This document shows positions 1 to 7,463 of a stretch of DNA of 8,101 nucleotides, in pieces (position 1 is the first letter of the stretch; the number at the start of each line of letters is the position of its first letter). The stretch comes from Gelria sp. (GTDB lineage: Bacteria; Bacillota; Syntrophomonadia; Syntrophomonadales; Syntrophomonadaceae). A model generated the notes under the pieces. It was not told the origin of the DNA and ran no database searches. It worked only from the letters and a program-made list of their open reading frames with translations. The stretch is from assembly GCA_012839665.1 (NCBI GenBank), contig DUMX01000128.1, forward strand, positions 1 through 8,101. The letters are read 5' to 3'. A program made the translations under genes and the position numbers.

Positions 1-118
1 CCGTGTGTCTGCCCGGCCGACCACTGACCCCCGTAGTTGCATATAAAGCTACCTATTCCGGGCGAACACATGGGTTCGCCCCTACAACTTTGTGAGGGAT
101 TACCCTAACTCCTAACTC
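1..118. other. Intergenic region downstream of mutS2
   Basis: No coding region is recognisable here. The stretch holds a GC-rich hairpin (listed separately at 60-81) and, next to the mutS2 stop, a short tandem-like motif in which CCTAACT recurs (103-117). No U-rich tract follows the hairpin on the minus strand, so a standard intrinsic terminator for mutS2 is not evident. The compositional character (GC-rich at 10-35, hairpin, then simple repeat) resembles dispersed intergenic repeat material more than regulatory DNA. Confidence 0.5.
60..81. repeat. Short palindromic hairpin, possible dispersed repeat
   Basis: GGGCGAAC (60-67) and GTTCGCCC (74-81) form a perfect 8-bp stem with a 6-base loop. 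The flanks (CCTAC to the right) make the minus-strand form GTAGGGGCGAAC-loop-GTTCGCCC. Motifs of this type recur between genes in many bacterial genomes, but that is recollection, not a search. It lies 38 bases beyond the mutS2 stop and could affect transcript ends, yet it lacks a U tract. Confidence 0.5.
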
Positions 119-2458
119 TTATTTCAATTGTGCAACGGTTACTCCGTGGCCACCTTCTTCGCGGAGGCCGTCGCGGAAATCTACAACATAGCGATGGTCT
201 TTTAAATAGTTGCGGACTGCCTTTCTGAGGGCTCCGGTTCCCTTGCCGTGTATTATCCGGACTGAATCCAGGCCTGCCAGATTAGCATCTTCCAGGTAGC
301 GGTCAATGGTTAATAAGGCATCTTCTGACATCAGGCCCCGAACATCAATCTCCGGGCTTATATTTTGTGCCTTTTCTAAATAGGTCTGGTGACGCCATTT
401 AGTCTTCTGTTCTTCCGGAGACTGGGTTTTACTTACCTGTGATTGTTTTACATTTAATTTGAGAATACCTGCCTGAATTAGCAATTCGCCCTGATTATTG
501 GGCCCTTCCAGCACATAACCTTTCTGATTAATACTTTTAACATGTACATAATCTCCAGACCTTATATCATCTTGGCTAACAGATTCAGGCTCCGGGTTAA
601 TTCGGGTTTTACGCTCCAGCTTTTTAATTTTTTGCCGTTTATTTTCTATTTCATGCCACTTGGGAGGATTATCCTTATCCTTTAATAATTCCTTCAACTC
701 CTGAATAGCTTCTTCAGCTTCATTCTTAATTTGCCGCAGGTATTCCCTACTCTCCTGCCTGGCCTGGGTCAGAATTTCCTCCTGTTCCTCCTGATATCTA
801 AGCCTTTCCATCTCCAGAATTTGTTTCTGTTCCGACAGTTCAGCTTGTAAGGTTTCAATTTCACGCAGGGAATCCTCGTAATGCTGTCGGCTCTCTTTTA
901 ATTGGCGTATCATGTTACCCAGTTCCATTTCACTATGTGGTACCAATTCCTGTGCCTTTTGCACCAGTGTGTCTTTAAACCCCAGCCGAGCTGCTATCTG
1001 AAAAGCATTACTTTGACCTGGCATACCTATAGTCAGCTCATAAGTAGGTCTAAGATTAACCGGGTCAAATTCTACACTGGCATTTTCTACGCGTTCGTTT
1101 TGGTAGGCATATTTCTTCAATTCACTTTGATGAGTTGTTACTACTGCCCGCGCTTTTTTGTTTTTTAATTCTTCCATAATAACCTGGGCCAGGGCTGCTC
1201 CCTCTACCGGGTCGGTACCAGCACCTAATTCATCCAGTAAAACCAAAGAGTGTTCATCTACCCGTTCTAAAATGTTTATAATATTCTTCATATGAGAGGA
1301 AAAGGTACTCAGTGATTGTTCAATGCTTTGTTCGTCACCAACATCTACAAATATTGACGGGAAAATGGCAACTAAACTGTTCTCTTGGGCCGGAATGAAC
1401 ATTCCGCTCATAGCCATCAGGGTTAAAAGCCCCAGAGTTTTCAATGCTACCGTTTTTCCACCGGTATTAGGGCCAGTTATGACCAGAATATCAAAAGCCT
1501 TACCCAACTCTATGTGAATAGGAACTGCCTTCTCCCCTAATAAAGGGTGACGTCCGTGGTTAATTTCAATTATGCCTTGAGAGTTAATTTGGGGTCGGAA
1601 AGCATTTATTTTATAAGCCATACGGGCGCGAGCAAAAATATAATCAAACTCGCTTAAAATTCTCATATTGCCTTCCAGTTCATCGCTAAAATCGGCTACA
1701 CCCCGGGTAAGCTCACGTAAAATCCTATCCATCTCCCGTTTTTCTTCAATTTGCAAACTGCGGATACGGTTATTATTTTCAACTACTGCCAGTGGTTCAA
1801 TAAATACGGTAGCTCCGCTGGCCGATTCATCATGGATAACACCCCGTACTTCATAACGATACTCTTGTTTCACTGGCACTACATAGCGCCCGCCTCTCTC
1901 GGTCACAATAGCATCCTGCAACAGTTTCTGGTTGTTGCCGGAACGAATAAATTCCTGCAAATATTCCCGAATACGGCTACGGCTGCTGTTAATCTGCCTT
2001 CTTATGTTTTTTAAAGCAGGAGAGGCGTTATCCCGGAGCTCTCCTTCCTCGCTAATGGCTTTACGTAAATTCTTGGCCAAATCCGGGTTCTGTTGCAGGC
2101 CTTCCAGTAGTCTGCTCAAACGCGAATACTTTTCTTTAGCAACATATTTAACAGCCATCCGAGCCGCATATAAAGAGCGCCCAACATTATATAATTCAGG
2201 CGGATACAGCAGTCCATCTACCCTGGCTTTATCCAAATAATTATCCAGCAGCTCTAATCCGCTCAGGAAACCAGTCTCTCCATAACGTAATGCCTCCATA
2301 GCTTCTTCGACTTCATCTAACCAACGCGTAATTTCTTGCTCATCACTTGAGGGTTTTCGGGTCAAGGCTATATTTCTCCCACCCTCAAAACAGCTCAATC
2401 CGGATACCTGTTTTTGTATTTTATCAAACTCTAATTTTATTAAAGTGTCATTGTCCAT
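119..2458 (-). CDS. mutS2: Endonuclease MutS2 (MutS-family ATPase with Smr domain)
   Basis: MutS2 is a MutS homologue without the mismatch-recognition domain. In the family it acts on branched DNA or on collided ribosomes (RqcU role in Bacillus) rather than in mismatch repair. The 779 residues match the usual length of about 780-790. Seen in order: an N-terminal helical core (about 1-290); the ATPase with Walker A GPNTGGKT (329-336), STFSSHM (384-390), Walker B LVLLDELGAGTDP (405-417) and TTHQ (441-444); a Glu/Lys/Gln-rich coiled coil (about 510-620); a KOW/SH3-like stretch (about 630-675); and a C-terminal Smr nuclease domain with IDVRG (704-708), HGKGTG (737-742) and HGVTV (771-775). The Smr motif reads IDVRG where LDLRG is common, keeping the Asp and Arg. 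The ATG start is preceded by GGAGAGG (2472-2478) at a somewhat long 13-base spacing. It is last in the run of minus-strand genes, 72 bases after the Nif3-like gene. The gene appears intact. Confidence 0.96.
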   Translation of the reverse strand: MDNDTLIKLEFDKIQKQVSGLSCFEGGRNIALTRKPSSDEQEITRWLDEVEEAMEALRYGETGFLSGLELLDNYLDKARVDGLLYPPELYNVGRSLYAARMAVKYVAKEKYSRLSRLLEGLQQNPDLAKNLRKAISEEGELRDNASPALKNIRRQINSSRSRIREYLQEFIRSGNNQKLLQDAIVTERGGRYVVPVKQEYRYEVRGVIHDESASGATVFIEPLAVVENNNRIRSLQIEEKREMDRILRELTRGVADFSDELEGNMRILSEFDYIFARARMAYKINAFRPQINSQGIIEINHGRHPLLGEKAVPIHIELGKAFDILVITGPNTGGKTVALKTLGLLTLMAMSGMFIPAQENSLVAIFPSIFVDVGDEQSIEQSLSTFSSHMKNIINILERVDEHSLVLLDELGAGTDPVEGAALAQVIMEELKNKKARAVVTTHQSELKKYAYQNERVENASVEFDPVNLRPTYELTIGMPGQSNAFQIAARLGFKDTLVQKAQELVPHSEMELGNMIRQLKESRQHYEDSLREIETLQAELSEQKQILEMERLRYQEEQEEILTQARQESREYLRQIKNEAEEAIQELKELLKDKDNPPKWHEIENKRQKIKKLERKTRINPEPESVSQDDIRSGDYVHVKSINQKGYVLEGPNNQGELLIQAGILKLNVKQSQVSKTQSPEEQKTKWRHQTYLEKAQNISPEIDVRGLMSEDALLTIDRYLEDANLAGLDSVRIIHGKGTGALRKAVRNYLKDHRYVVDFRDGLREEGGHGVTVAQLK

Positions 2459-2530
2459 TTTGTCTATAAAACCTCTCCATAATAAATAGCGTAATTTCTA
2501 CTGTAAAAGTCCTTTATTGGAATCATATTT

Positions 2531-3499
2531 TTAATGAAACTCATGCTGGCCCAAACGGCTGACGCGAATTAGTCCCGAGCAGGGAATAGTATTAATACCC
2601 CGGCTTTGTAATTCATCCAGGAATAAATTCATTCCCAGGGAGTCACTGGCCATATGCCCGGCCACGATAACATTTATATTGTTTTCTCGCGCTGCCTGGC
2701 GATGTTTATCAGTTATGTGCATACAAATATAAGTCCCTACCCCTGCATCTGCCAACTTTTCATAGGTTTTTTCTGAACCTGCAGTTCCTCCGCTCATTTT
2801 AATAAAAATCTTACCTGCCCGCCGATTTTTATTCCCGGACACAATACGCGGACCAGCCTTTAGCTGACTGGCTTTCTGGTATTCGGGAAGGGTTAATAAT
2901 ATATTAACAATATCATCTACGGTACGATAGCTGCTTTTATCTAGTAAATCCTGGAGGAAGTTATTTACCAAAATATCTGCAGGACTATGTACACAAATAA
3001 AGGGAAAATCCAGTAAACGGGCCGCATCAACCGCCCGCTGGTGGTTACGCGGCATCATTCCCCTTTCTACTTCGGATATACGAGAGGCCATAACCCCCTC
3101 AGCAATATTGATCGGCACTCCTACTATCTCCATCATGTCTGCCTGTATGTGCATTACATCATGCAAAGCTGCCTGGGCTATACCTTCAGGATGATGGGCC
3201 AGGAGTAAATCAATCCTATGTCCCTTTTGTCTAAGCCGGTCAGCTAAAAGCACTTCCGGAGTCTCGATGTCTATACCTGCCATAATAGTAGTAATTTCTT
3301 CATCGCCGGTACCTACCAATATTCTGGTATCACTGTAGGGATTATGCAGGGATTCCGGGTCATGATAACGACGTTCTTCCTCGCTCATCTTCTCAAAATC
3401 GACCTGTTCTTTATCCAGTAAAATCTGGAGCTCTTCTCCTCTGGGGTCATAGTTTTTTCCCAGGTTTATGGCCAGTTTGTATATATCTTTTAGTTTCAT
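2531..3499 (-). CDS. Nif3-like (NGG1p-interacting factor 3 family) dinuclear metal protein
   Basis: The protein belongs to the Nif3/YqfO/YbgI family, widespread proteins that bind two metal ions and whose biochemical role is not settled. Supporting motifs in the 322 residues: GIDIETPE (75-82), in the place of the family's ALD-T segment; AHHPEG (101-106) with the paired metal-binding His; VHSPAD (170-175), matching the HTNxD ligand site (H171, D175); and near the C-terminus INVIVAGHMASD (275-286), matching the GHxxTE site, with Asp instead of the usual Glu. The family's N-terminal DNxGLxxG motif is not obvious. A typical AGGAGGA ribosome binding site (3504-3510) supports the ATG start. It lies between polX and mutS2, not an arrangement I know as standard, and is likely cotranscribed with them. 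I am confident of the family; I cannot assign a reaction. Confidence 0.85.
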   Translation of the reverse strand: MKLKDIYKLAINLGKNYDPRGEELQILLDKEQVDFEKMSEEERRYHDPESLHNPYSDTRILVGTGDEEITTIMAGIDIETPEVLLADRLRQKGHRIDLLLAHHPEGIAQAALHDVMHIQADMMEIVGVPINIAEGVMASRISEVERGMMPRNHQRAVDAARLLDFPFICVHSPADILVNNFLQDLLDKSSYRTVDDIVNILLTLPEYQKASQLKAGPRIVSGNKNRRAGKIFIKMSGGTAGSEKTYEKLADAGVGTYICMHITDKHRQAARENNINVIVAGHMASDSLGMNLFLDELQSRGINTIPCSGLIRVSRLGQHEFH

Positions 3500-3595
3500 A
3501 AAATCCTCCTTTGGGTTTTAATGGACACAGATTACACAGACCCTTCGGGCACAGATTAACACTGCTTTTTTTAATTTTTTAAGGATGCGGATTTA
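3500..3595. repeat. polX/Nif3 intergenic gap with CACAGATTA repeats
   Basis: CACAGATTA occurs at 3526-3534 and again at 3550-3558, with a partial copy CACAGA at 3535-3540, followed by ACACTG. Between the copies lies CCCTTCGGG (3541-3549), a 3-bp mini-hairpin. T-rich tracts follow at 3566-3580. On the minus strand the unit reads TAATCTGTG. Similar strings of AATCTGTGT occur between genes in many bacterial genomes (from memory), so this may be a dispersed element. The right end also holds the Nif3-like gene's ribosome binding site. No promoter or terminator is convincing; read-through from polX is expected. Confidence 0.55.
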
Positions 3596-5275
3596 TTACG
3601 GGGCTTTACCTAATGCTTTTAACAAGTCATCTGAACTGAGAGTATTAAGTACATCATCAGCTTCCAGCCAACCGCGGCGGGCGGTTATAACACCATATTT
3701 CATTAATTTTAACTGATTTATACGATGAGCATCGCTGTTTATAGCTACTTTTACCCCATGCTCTTTGGCCTGGCGGGCAATATCCCCGTTTATATCCAAG
3801 CGGTCAGGATGGGCATTAATCTCCAGAGCAGTATTATAGCGGGCACAGGTTTCAATTATCTTGTCTATATCGATTTCATACCCGCTGCGTCGGCTTAATA
3901 AACGCCCGGTTAAATGTCCTATCATATCAACATGTTCATTTTTGGCCACCGCTATTATACGCTCGGTCTGTTCATCTGCATCTAGTTTAAAATTACTGTG
4001 TACCGAAGCTATTACTATATCCAGTTCTTCAAGAACTGAATCCGGGAAATCAAGTTCACCATTTTTCAAAATATCTACTTCTATACCTTTTAAAATACGG
4101 AAACCATCAGTAGCCTCTTTATTCAAAGCATCAATTACTTTACCCTGGGCCTGTAACCTTTCCGCAGATAATCCCCCGCTGATATTCAAAGATTTAGAAT
4201 GGTCTGTAATAGCAATATATTTATAGCCCAAGGAACGCGCAGCCGCTGCCATATCCCGAATTTGTTCAACACCATCACTCCAATTAGAATGAACATGAAG
4301 GTCACCCCTGATATCAGAAAAATCAATTAATTCCGGTAACCTGCCCACACTGGCAGCTTCAATCTCACCTTGATTTTCCCGGAGTTCTGGTGCTATATAA
4401 TCCATACCCAAACGGGTGTAGACCTCGGTTTCACTTTTTAAATCTTTAAAATCCTGCCGGTCAACGCCAGCAAAAAGACGCTCCCGGTGTTCTTTACTGC
4501 CTGTAGTCCAGACCAGACTGTGAAAAAAGTCAGATGGGGCCACAATAATAATTTCAAATTCTATTCCCGGGCTCAACTCTCCCCGGATTAAATCGGAGTC
4601 AACCCAATCTATTTGCCTGACAGCAGGAAAAACCCGAACCAAATCATATACTGCCGCAGGGTCATTACCAGTCAGTAAAATATCAATATCACCGACCATT
4701 TCTTTACCCCGGCGAATACTGCCAGTGATGGCAGCTTCTATAACTGCCGGTGATTGCAGCAAATAATTAAGAAAACCTTGGGCCAGTGGGAGGGCAGTCC
4801 CCAACCTGGTTTTATTACTCCTTTGTTTAACCTCTATAATACCTTTTTTAATATTATCCTCGATACGAACACCCAATCCCGGGAGATTTCGTATTTCACC
4901 ACGTTGACATGCCTGCATTAGCTCATCCAAAGTAGTAATGCCCAGGGTATCGTAGATTAACTTAACTCGCTTATGCCCCAGGCCAGGTATAGCCAACATA
5001 TCCAGGAGCCCGGCGGGGATTTCTTCACTTAAGCGGTCATAGTACTCGCAGCTACCTGTTTTTAGTATTTCCCCAATCTTGGCTGCAACCGCATCACCAA
5101 TCCCTGGCACTTCCCGAACCCGGCCTTTCCCATATAAAATGGCAATATCCTCATCTAAATGAAAGATAGATTCCGCCGCTTTACGGTAAGCTCGAATTTT
5201 ATACGGGTTATCGCCCTTAATTTGCATCATGTCAGCTATCTTAACTAATATGGCAGCTACTTCACGATTTCGCAT
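3596..5275 (-). CDS. polX: DNA polymerase/3'-5' exonuclease PolX
   Basis: Bacterial PolX joins an X-family nucleotidyltransferase to a C-terminal PHP nuclease and is linked to base-excision and gap repair. In these 559 residues (family about 570): helix-hairpin-helix segments near 54-71, 90-110 and 126-146; the nucleotidyltransferase motif GSIRRG (185-190) with DID (196-198); TGSKEH (258-263); ETEVYTRLG (282-290) and PELREN (296-301); then the PHP domain with DLHVHS (325-330), TDHS (357-360), GIEVD (397-401), SVHS (424-427), GHLTGR (453-458) and NSDAH (513-517). PHP metal ligands therefore look complete. The polymerase half is unusual: the third catalytic Asp (VDxR motif) aligns with Glu241 (codon GAA at 4553-4555), the Asn after TGSKxH is Arg, and the segment equivalent to KISEYG is missing. 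Polymerase activity may be weakened while nuclease activity is kept; this is inference. ATG start, 3 bases past the zapA stop, with a weak CAGGGG site, suggesting translational coupling. Confidence 0.94.
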   Translation of the reverse strand: MRNREVAAILVKIADMMQIKGDNPYKIRAYRKAAESIFHLDEDIAILYGKGRVREVPGIGDAVAAKIGEILKTGSCEYYDRLSEEIPAGLLDMLAIPGLGHKRVKLIYDTLGITTLDELMQACQRGEIRNLPGLGVRIEDNIKKGIIEVKQRSNKTRLGTALPLAQGFLNYLLQSPAVIEAAITGSIRRGKEMVGDIDILLTGNDPAAVYDLVRVFPAVRQIDWVDSDLIRGELSPGIEFEIIIVAPSDFFHSLVWTTGSKEHRERLFAGVDRQDFKDLKSETEVYTRLGMDYIAPELRENQGEIEAASVGRLPELIDFSDIRGDLHVHSNWSDGVEQIRDMAAAARSLGYKYIAITDHSKSLNISGGLSAERLQAQGKVIDALNKEATDGFRILKGIEVDILKNGELDFPDSVLEELDIVIASVHSNFKLDADEQTERIIAVAKNEHVDMIGHLTGRLLSRRSGYEIDIDKIIETCARYNTALEINAHPDRLDINGDIARQAKEHGVKVAINSDAHRINQLKLMKYGVITARRGWLEADDVLNTLSSDDLLKALGKAP

Positions 5276-5278
5276 GGA

Positions 5279-5554
5279 TTAACCCCTGTTTTTCCTTTCC
5301 TCTTCCAGGTTTTTAACGAGTTCGTCATAATCCTCCTGCAGTTTGTTTAATTCATCAGCCAAATTCAACGCAGTCAAAACGGCTACTTTTGTACCTGATA
5401 AGTTAGGATTACGCTGTTGAATCATTTTCATGCGTCTATCCACAAAAGATGCCAGCATTTCTATGTATTCAGGGCTCTCTTCACCCTTTACTACATATTC
5501 TTCGTTAAAAATGCTAACTGTAACCCGGGTAATACTATTTTTTGTTTCGTTCAC
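5279..5554 (-). CDS. zapA: Cell division protein ZapA
   Basis: ZapA is a small cytoplasmic protein that bundles FtsZ protofilaments and stabilises the Z ring. The 91 residues carry the typical N-terminal globular head, ITRVTVSIFNEEYVVKGEE (8-26) and SPEYIEMLASFVDRRM (27-42), then KVAVLTALNLADEL (56-69), and end in a charged coiled coil (about 64-89). Length and order match Firmicutes ZapA. The start is GTG (5552-5554), chosen because a strong AAGGAGGG site (5563-5570) sits 8 bases upstream and the protein then begins just before the conserved head. It heads the zapA-polX unit. In related genomes cvpA often follows zapA; here polX follows directly. Confidence 0.93.
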   Translation of the reverse strand: MNETKNSITRVTVSIFNEEYVVKGEESPEYIEMLASFVDRRMKMIQQRNPNLSGTKVAVLTALNLADELNKLQEDYDELVKNLEEERKNRG

Positions 5555-5562
5555 TTGGAATG

Positions 5563-5570
5563 CCCTCCTT
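5563..5570 (-). promoter_or_regulatory. zapA ribosome binding site (supports a GTG start)
   Basis: The minus-strand sequence is AAGGAGGG, a near-perfect anti-SD match, 8 bases before the GTG codon. It fixes the zapA start at an otherwise less common codon. Confidence 0.85.
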
Positions 5571-5630
5571 AAAATGTATGGAATATGTATTATTTCGCTA
5601 ACAAACCCACTTTTCCTTCCCCCATCAAAT

Positions 5631-5661
5631 AAGTCCGGGGCACTCCCCGGACTTGTTTTTT
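5631..5661. terminator. Hairpin between the nucleoside kinase and zapA, likely terminator
   Basis: AAGTCCGGGG (5631-5640) and CCCCGGACTT (5645-5654) form a perfect 10-bp stem with a 4-base loop (CACT). It lies 34 bases downstream of the kinase stop on the minus strand, the usual place for its terminator. The longer T run (5656-5661) is on the plus-strand side. For minus-strand transcripts the hairpin is preceded by AAAAAAC and followed only by the weaker tract ATTTG. It may act in both directions, with leaky termination into zapA possible. No plus-strand gene is seen that would need it. Confidence 0.7.
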
Positions 5662-5687
5662 CAGTGTCAAATAAATTCTATTCTGTA

Positions 5688-7364
5688 CTAAACCTTAAAA
5701 CAACTACCCCCCACGAATTCACGCAGTATAGAATTATTCGGTACTTCATCCACCTCTAATTCCTGGAAATAGCTGAGGAATTTTAATAATCGCTTAGCTT
5801 CCAGATGTTCAGGATATTGGGGGCTAATTTCTAACAGCAAAGGCTCGGTATAGGGGCGTAAAACCGAAAGTTCATAAACCAATGAAGAATTAAACATAAT
5901 ATCGGCATTTTCCTGAAAAGGAAAAATGTTTTTTTCTTCGCCTCTTCTTACTGAAGGCCAGCGCTCCAGGGTTTCTCTGGCACTATAGCCCCGGGTACGA
6001 CTATCCCTGAGCATTCTGCGTAAAAGCCGACTATCGGTAGTAGGAATGCGGTTAGTATAATCTATATTAAGCTGCGTAAGAGCACTAATATATATTTTAA
6101 ACTTCTGTTCTCGAGGAATACTCCAGGTCAAATGTTCATTTAAACCGTGTATCCCTTCAATAACGATGGGTTCCCCGGGGGGTACCCTGGTCATCCTGCC
6201 GTGTGTCTCACAACGACCCTCAGTAAAACTATAAATAGGAGTCTCCACTTCTTCTCCCTTAATCAAGCGGATCAGGTGGTCATTAAATAAGTCCAGTTTC
6301 AATGCTTCCAGAGCCTCAAAATCATAATCCCCATTTTCGTCGCGTGGGGTTAAATCACGGTTAACAAAATAATCGTCCAGAGAAATCATTACCGGCCTGC
6401 GCCCATTTACTCGTAACTGGATAAGCAAACGTTGAGCAAAGGTGGTCTTTCCGGAAGATGAAGGACCAGATATAAGGACTACCCTGATACCCGGGTCAGC
6501 ACATATGCAGTCAGCAATATAGGCTATCTTTTTTTCATGCAAAGCCTCATTAATCCGAATAAGCTCACCAGCATGACCGTGAGCAATTATGTCGTTTAAA
6601 GCAGCAACATGCGGGGTATCCAACATCCCTGCCCATTGTTTGGCTTCCTGAAATATTTGAGCCAGTTTAGGCTGTTCCAGATATTCTTCAATATGGCCGG
6701 GGTTATCCTTTTCCGGGGTCTGCACTATAAGCCCGGGTGGATACTCTAACAGACGAAAACATGTTATTAAACCGGTGAACGGTAACATATAACCATAAAA
6801 ATATTCATAGAAACCGCCCAGTTCGTATATATGGACATGGTTTTTATCCCGGAATTCCAACAGTTTGACCTTATCCATTTGACCTTGACGAGCAAAAATG
6901 CTCCTGGCCTCTTCTTTGGGTAGAGTCATTCTGTTTATTGGCAGGTTAAGAGCCACAATTTCCCGCATACGTTTTTCCAGTTTCTTTATATCCTCGGCAG
7001 ATGGTTGCCAGTTTATAAACTCGCAGTATAACCCATTGGAAAGTGAATGTTTAATAATCAGTGTTTTTTCCGGGTACAGCTCCCGACAAGCCTTAATAAG
7101 CAGGAATGCAACTGTCCGTCGGTATATTCTCATGCCGGCTTCACTGTCGGGGTAAACTAATTCTAATTCGCAGGAATCATCCAAAACCTGGTGCAAGTCG
7201 TATAAAGTATTGTCTATGATTGCCGCCATTACCGGATATTCTGTAGAAGGCACTATATCCTTAACAAAATCCGCCGCAGTTATACCAGGCTTAACTTGAT
7301 AAGTTCCTATACCTGTAACCTTTACGGTTATTTCTGCATCTTCTGGCTGATAATTTATGGCCAT
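5688..7364 (-). CDS. Nucleoside kinase with TGS, ThrRS-like and uridine-kinase domains
   Basis: The 558-residue protein has three parts. Residues about 9-75 are a TGS-type ubiquitin-like fold like the N-terminus of threonyl-tRNA synthetase. Residues about 80-240 resemble the ThrRS second additional (editing) domain, with HSLSNGLYCEF (106-116). Residues about 290-500 are a uridine-kinase/phosphoribulokinase P-loop domain: Walker A GPSSSGKTT (300-308), SLDDYF (328-333), IEGIHGL (402-408) and an Arg-rich lid RLLRRMLRD (446-454). This composition is a known family in Firmicutes and thermophiles, annotated as nucleoside kinase or uridine kinase; the probable reaction is NTP-dependent phosphorylation of a nucleoside in the cytoplasm. 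The substrate cannot be read from the sequence, and the role of the ThrRS-like parts is unknown. The ATG has a strong AGGAGGA site (7371-7377). It sits between the pheT and downstream hairpin terminators, so it is probably a single-gene transcript. Intact, with no frameshift. Confidence 0.87.
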   Translation of the reverse strand: MAINYQPEDAEITVKVTGIGTYQVKPGITAADFVKDIVPSTEYPVMAAIIDNTLYDLHQVLDDSCELELVYPDSEAGMRIYRRTVAFLLIKACRELYPEKTLIIKHSLSNGLYCEFINWQPSAEDIKKLEKRMREIVALNLPINRMTLPKEEARSIFARQGQMDKVKLLEFRDKNHVHIYELGGFYEYFYGYMLPFTGLITCFRLLEYPPGLIVQTPEKDNPGHIEEYLEQPKLAQIFQEAKQWAGMLDTPHVAALNDIIAHGHAGELIRINEALHEKKIAYIADCICADPGIRVVLISGPSSSGKTTFAQRLLIQLRVNGRRPVMISLDDYFVNRDLTPRDENGDYDFEALEALKLDLFNDHLIRLIKGEEVETPIYSFTEGRCETHGRMTRVPPGEPIVIEGIHGLNEHLTWSIPREQKFKIYISALTQLNIDYTNRIPTTDSRLLRRMLRDSRTRGYSARETLERWPSVRRGEEKNIFPFQENADIMFNSSLVYELSVLRPYTEPLLLEISPQYPEHLEAKRLLKFLSYFQELEVDEVPNNSILREFVGGSCFKV

Positions 7365-7399
7365 TTTTCTTCCTCCTCAAGCCCCCATTATGTCTCTCT

Positions 7400-7428
7400 A
7401 TTATATATCATATTATGAAGTAAGAGCT
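7400..7428 (-). promoter_or_regulatory. Possible promoter for the nucleoside kinase
   Basis: Reading the minus strand, a perfect TATAAT (7400-7405) lies about 35 bases upstream of the kinase start in an AT-rich stretch, just after the pheT terminator where a new promoter is expected. At the normal spacing (near 7423-7428) there is no good TTGACA, so the call rests on the -10 box and context only. Confidence 0.35.
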
Positions 7429-7463
7429 GATATTTGTGGTTTTTGGTAGATATCATTTAATTT

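Noticed and set aside
902..2240. Several plus-strand open frames of 60-102 codons within mutS2
   Set aside because: They lie opposite a clear, intact MutS2 gene, have no recognisable motifs and are expected shadows.
3526..3558. CRISPR array
   Set aside because: The repeated unit is only 9 bases, the spacing is irregular and no cas genes are present.
3861..4226. Plus-strand open frame of 121 codons opposite polX
   Set aside because: It covers the conserved PHP domain on the other strand; its serine-rich, motif-free protein is typical of an antisense shadow.
5571..5630. Possible minus-strand promoter upstream of zapA (TTGTTA with a distant CATACA)
   Set aside because: The -10 match is only 3 of 6 and the spacing is at the limit; too weak to annotate, although a zapA promoter here is plausible.
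5430..5759. Plus-strand open frame of 109 codons across the zapA/kinase gap
   Set aside because: It overlaps the zapA start, the hairpin and the end of the kinase gene, and has no ribosome binding site or recognisable domain.
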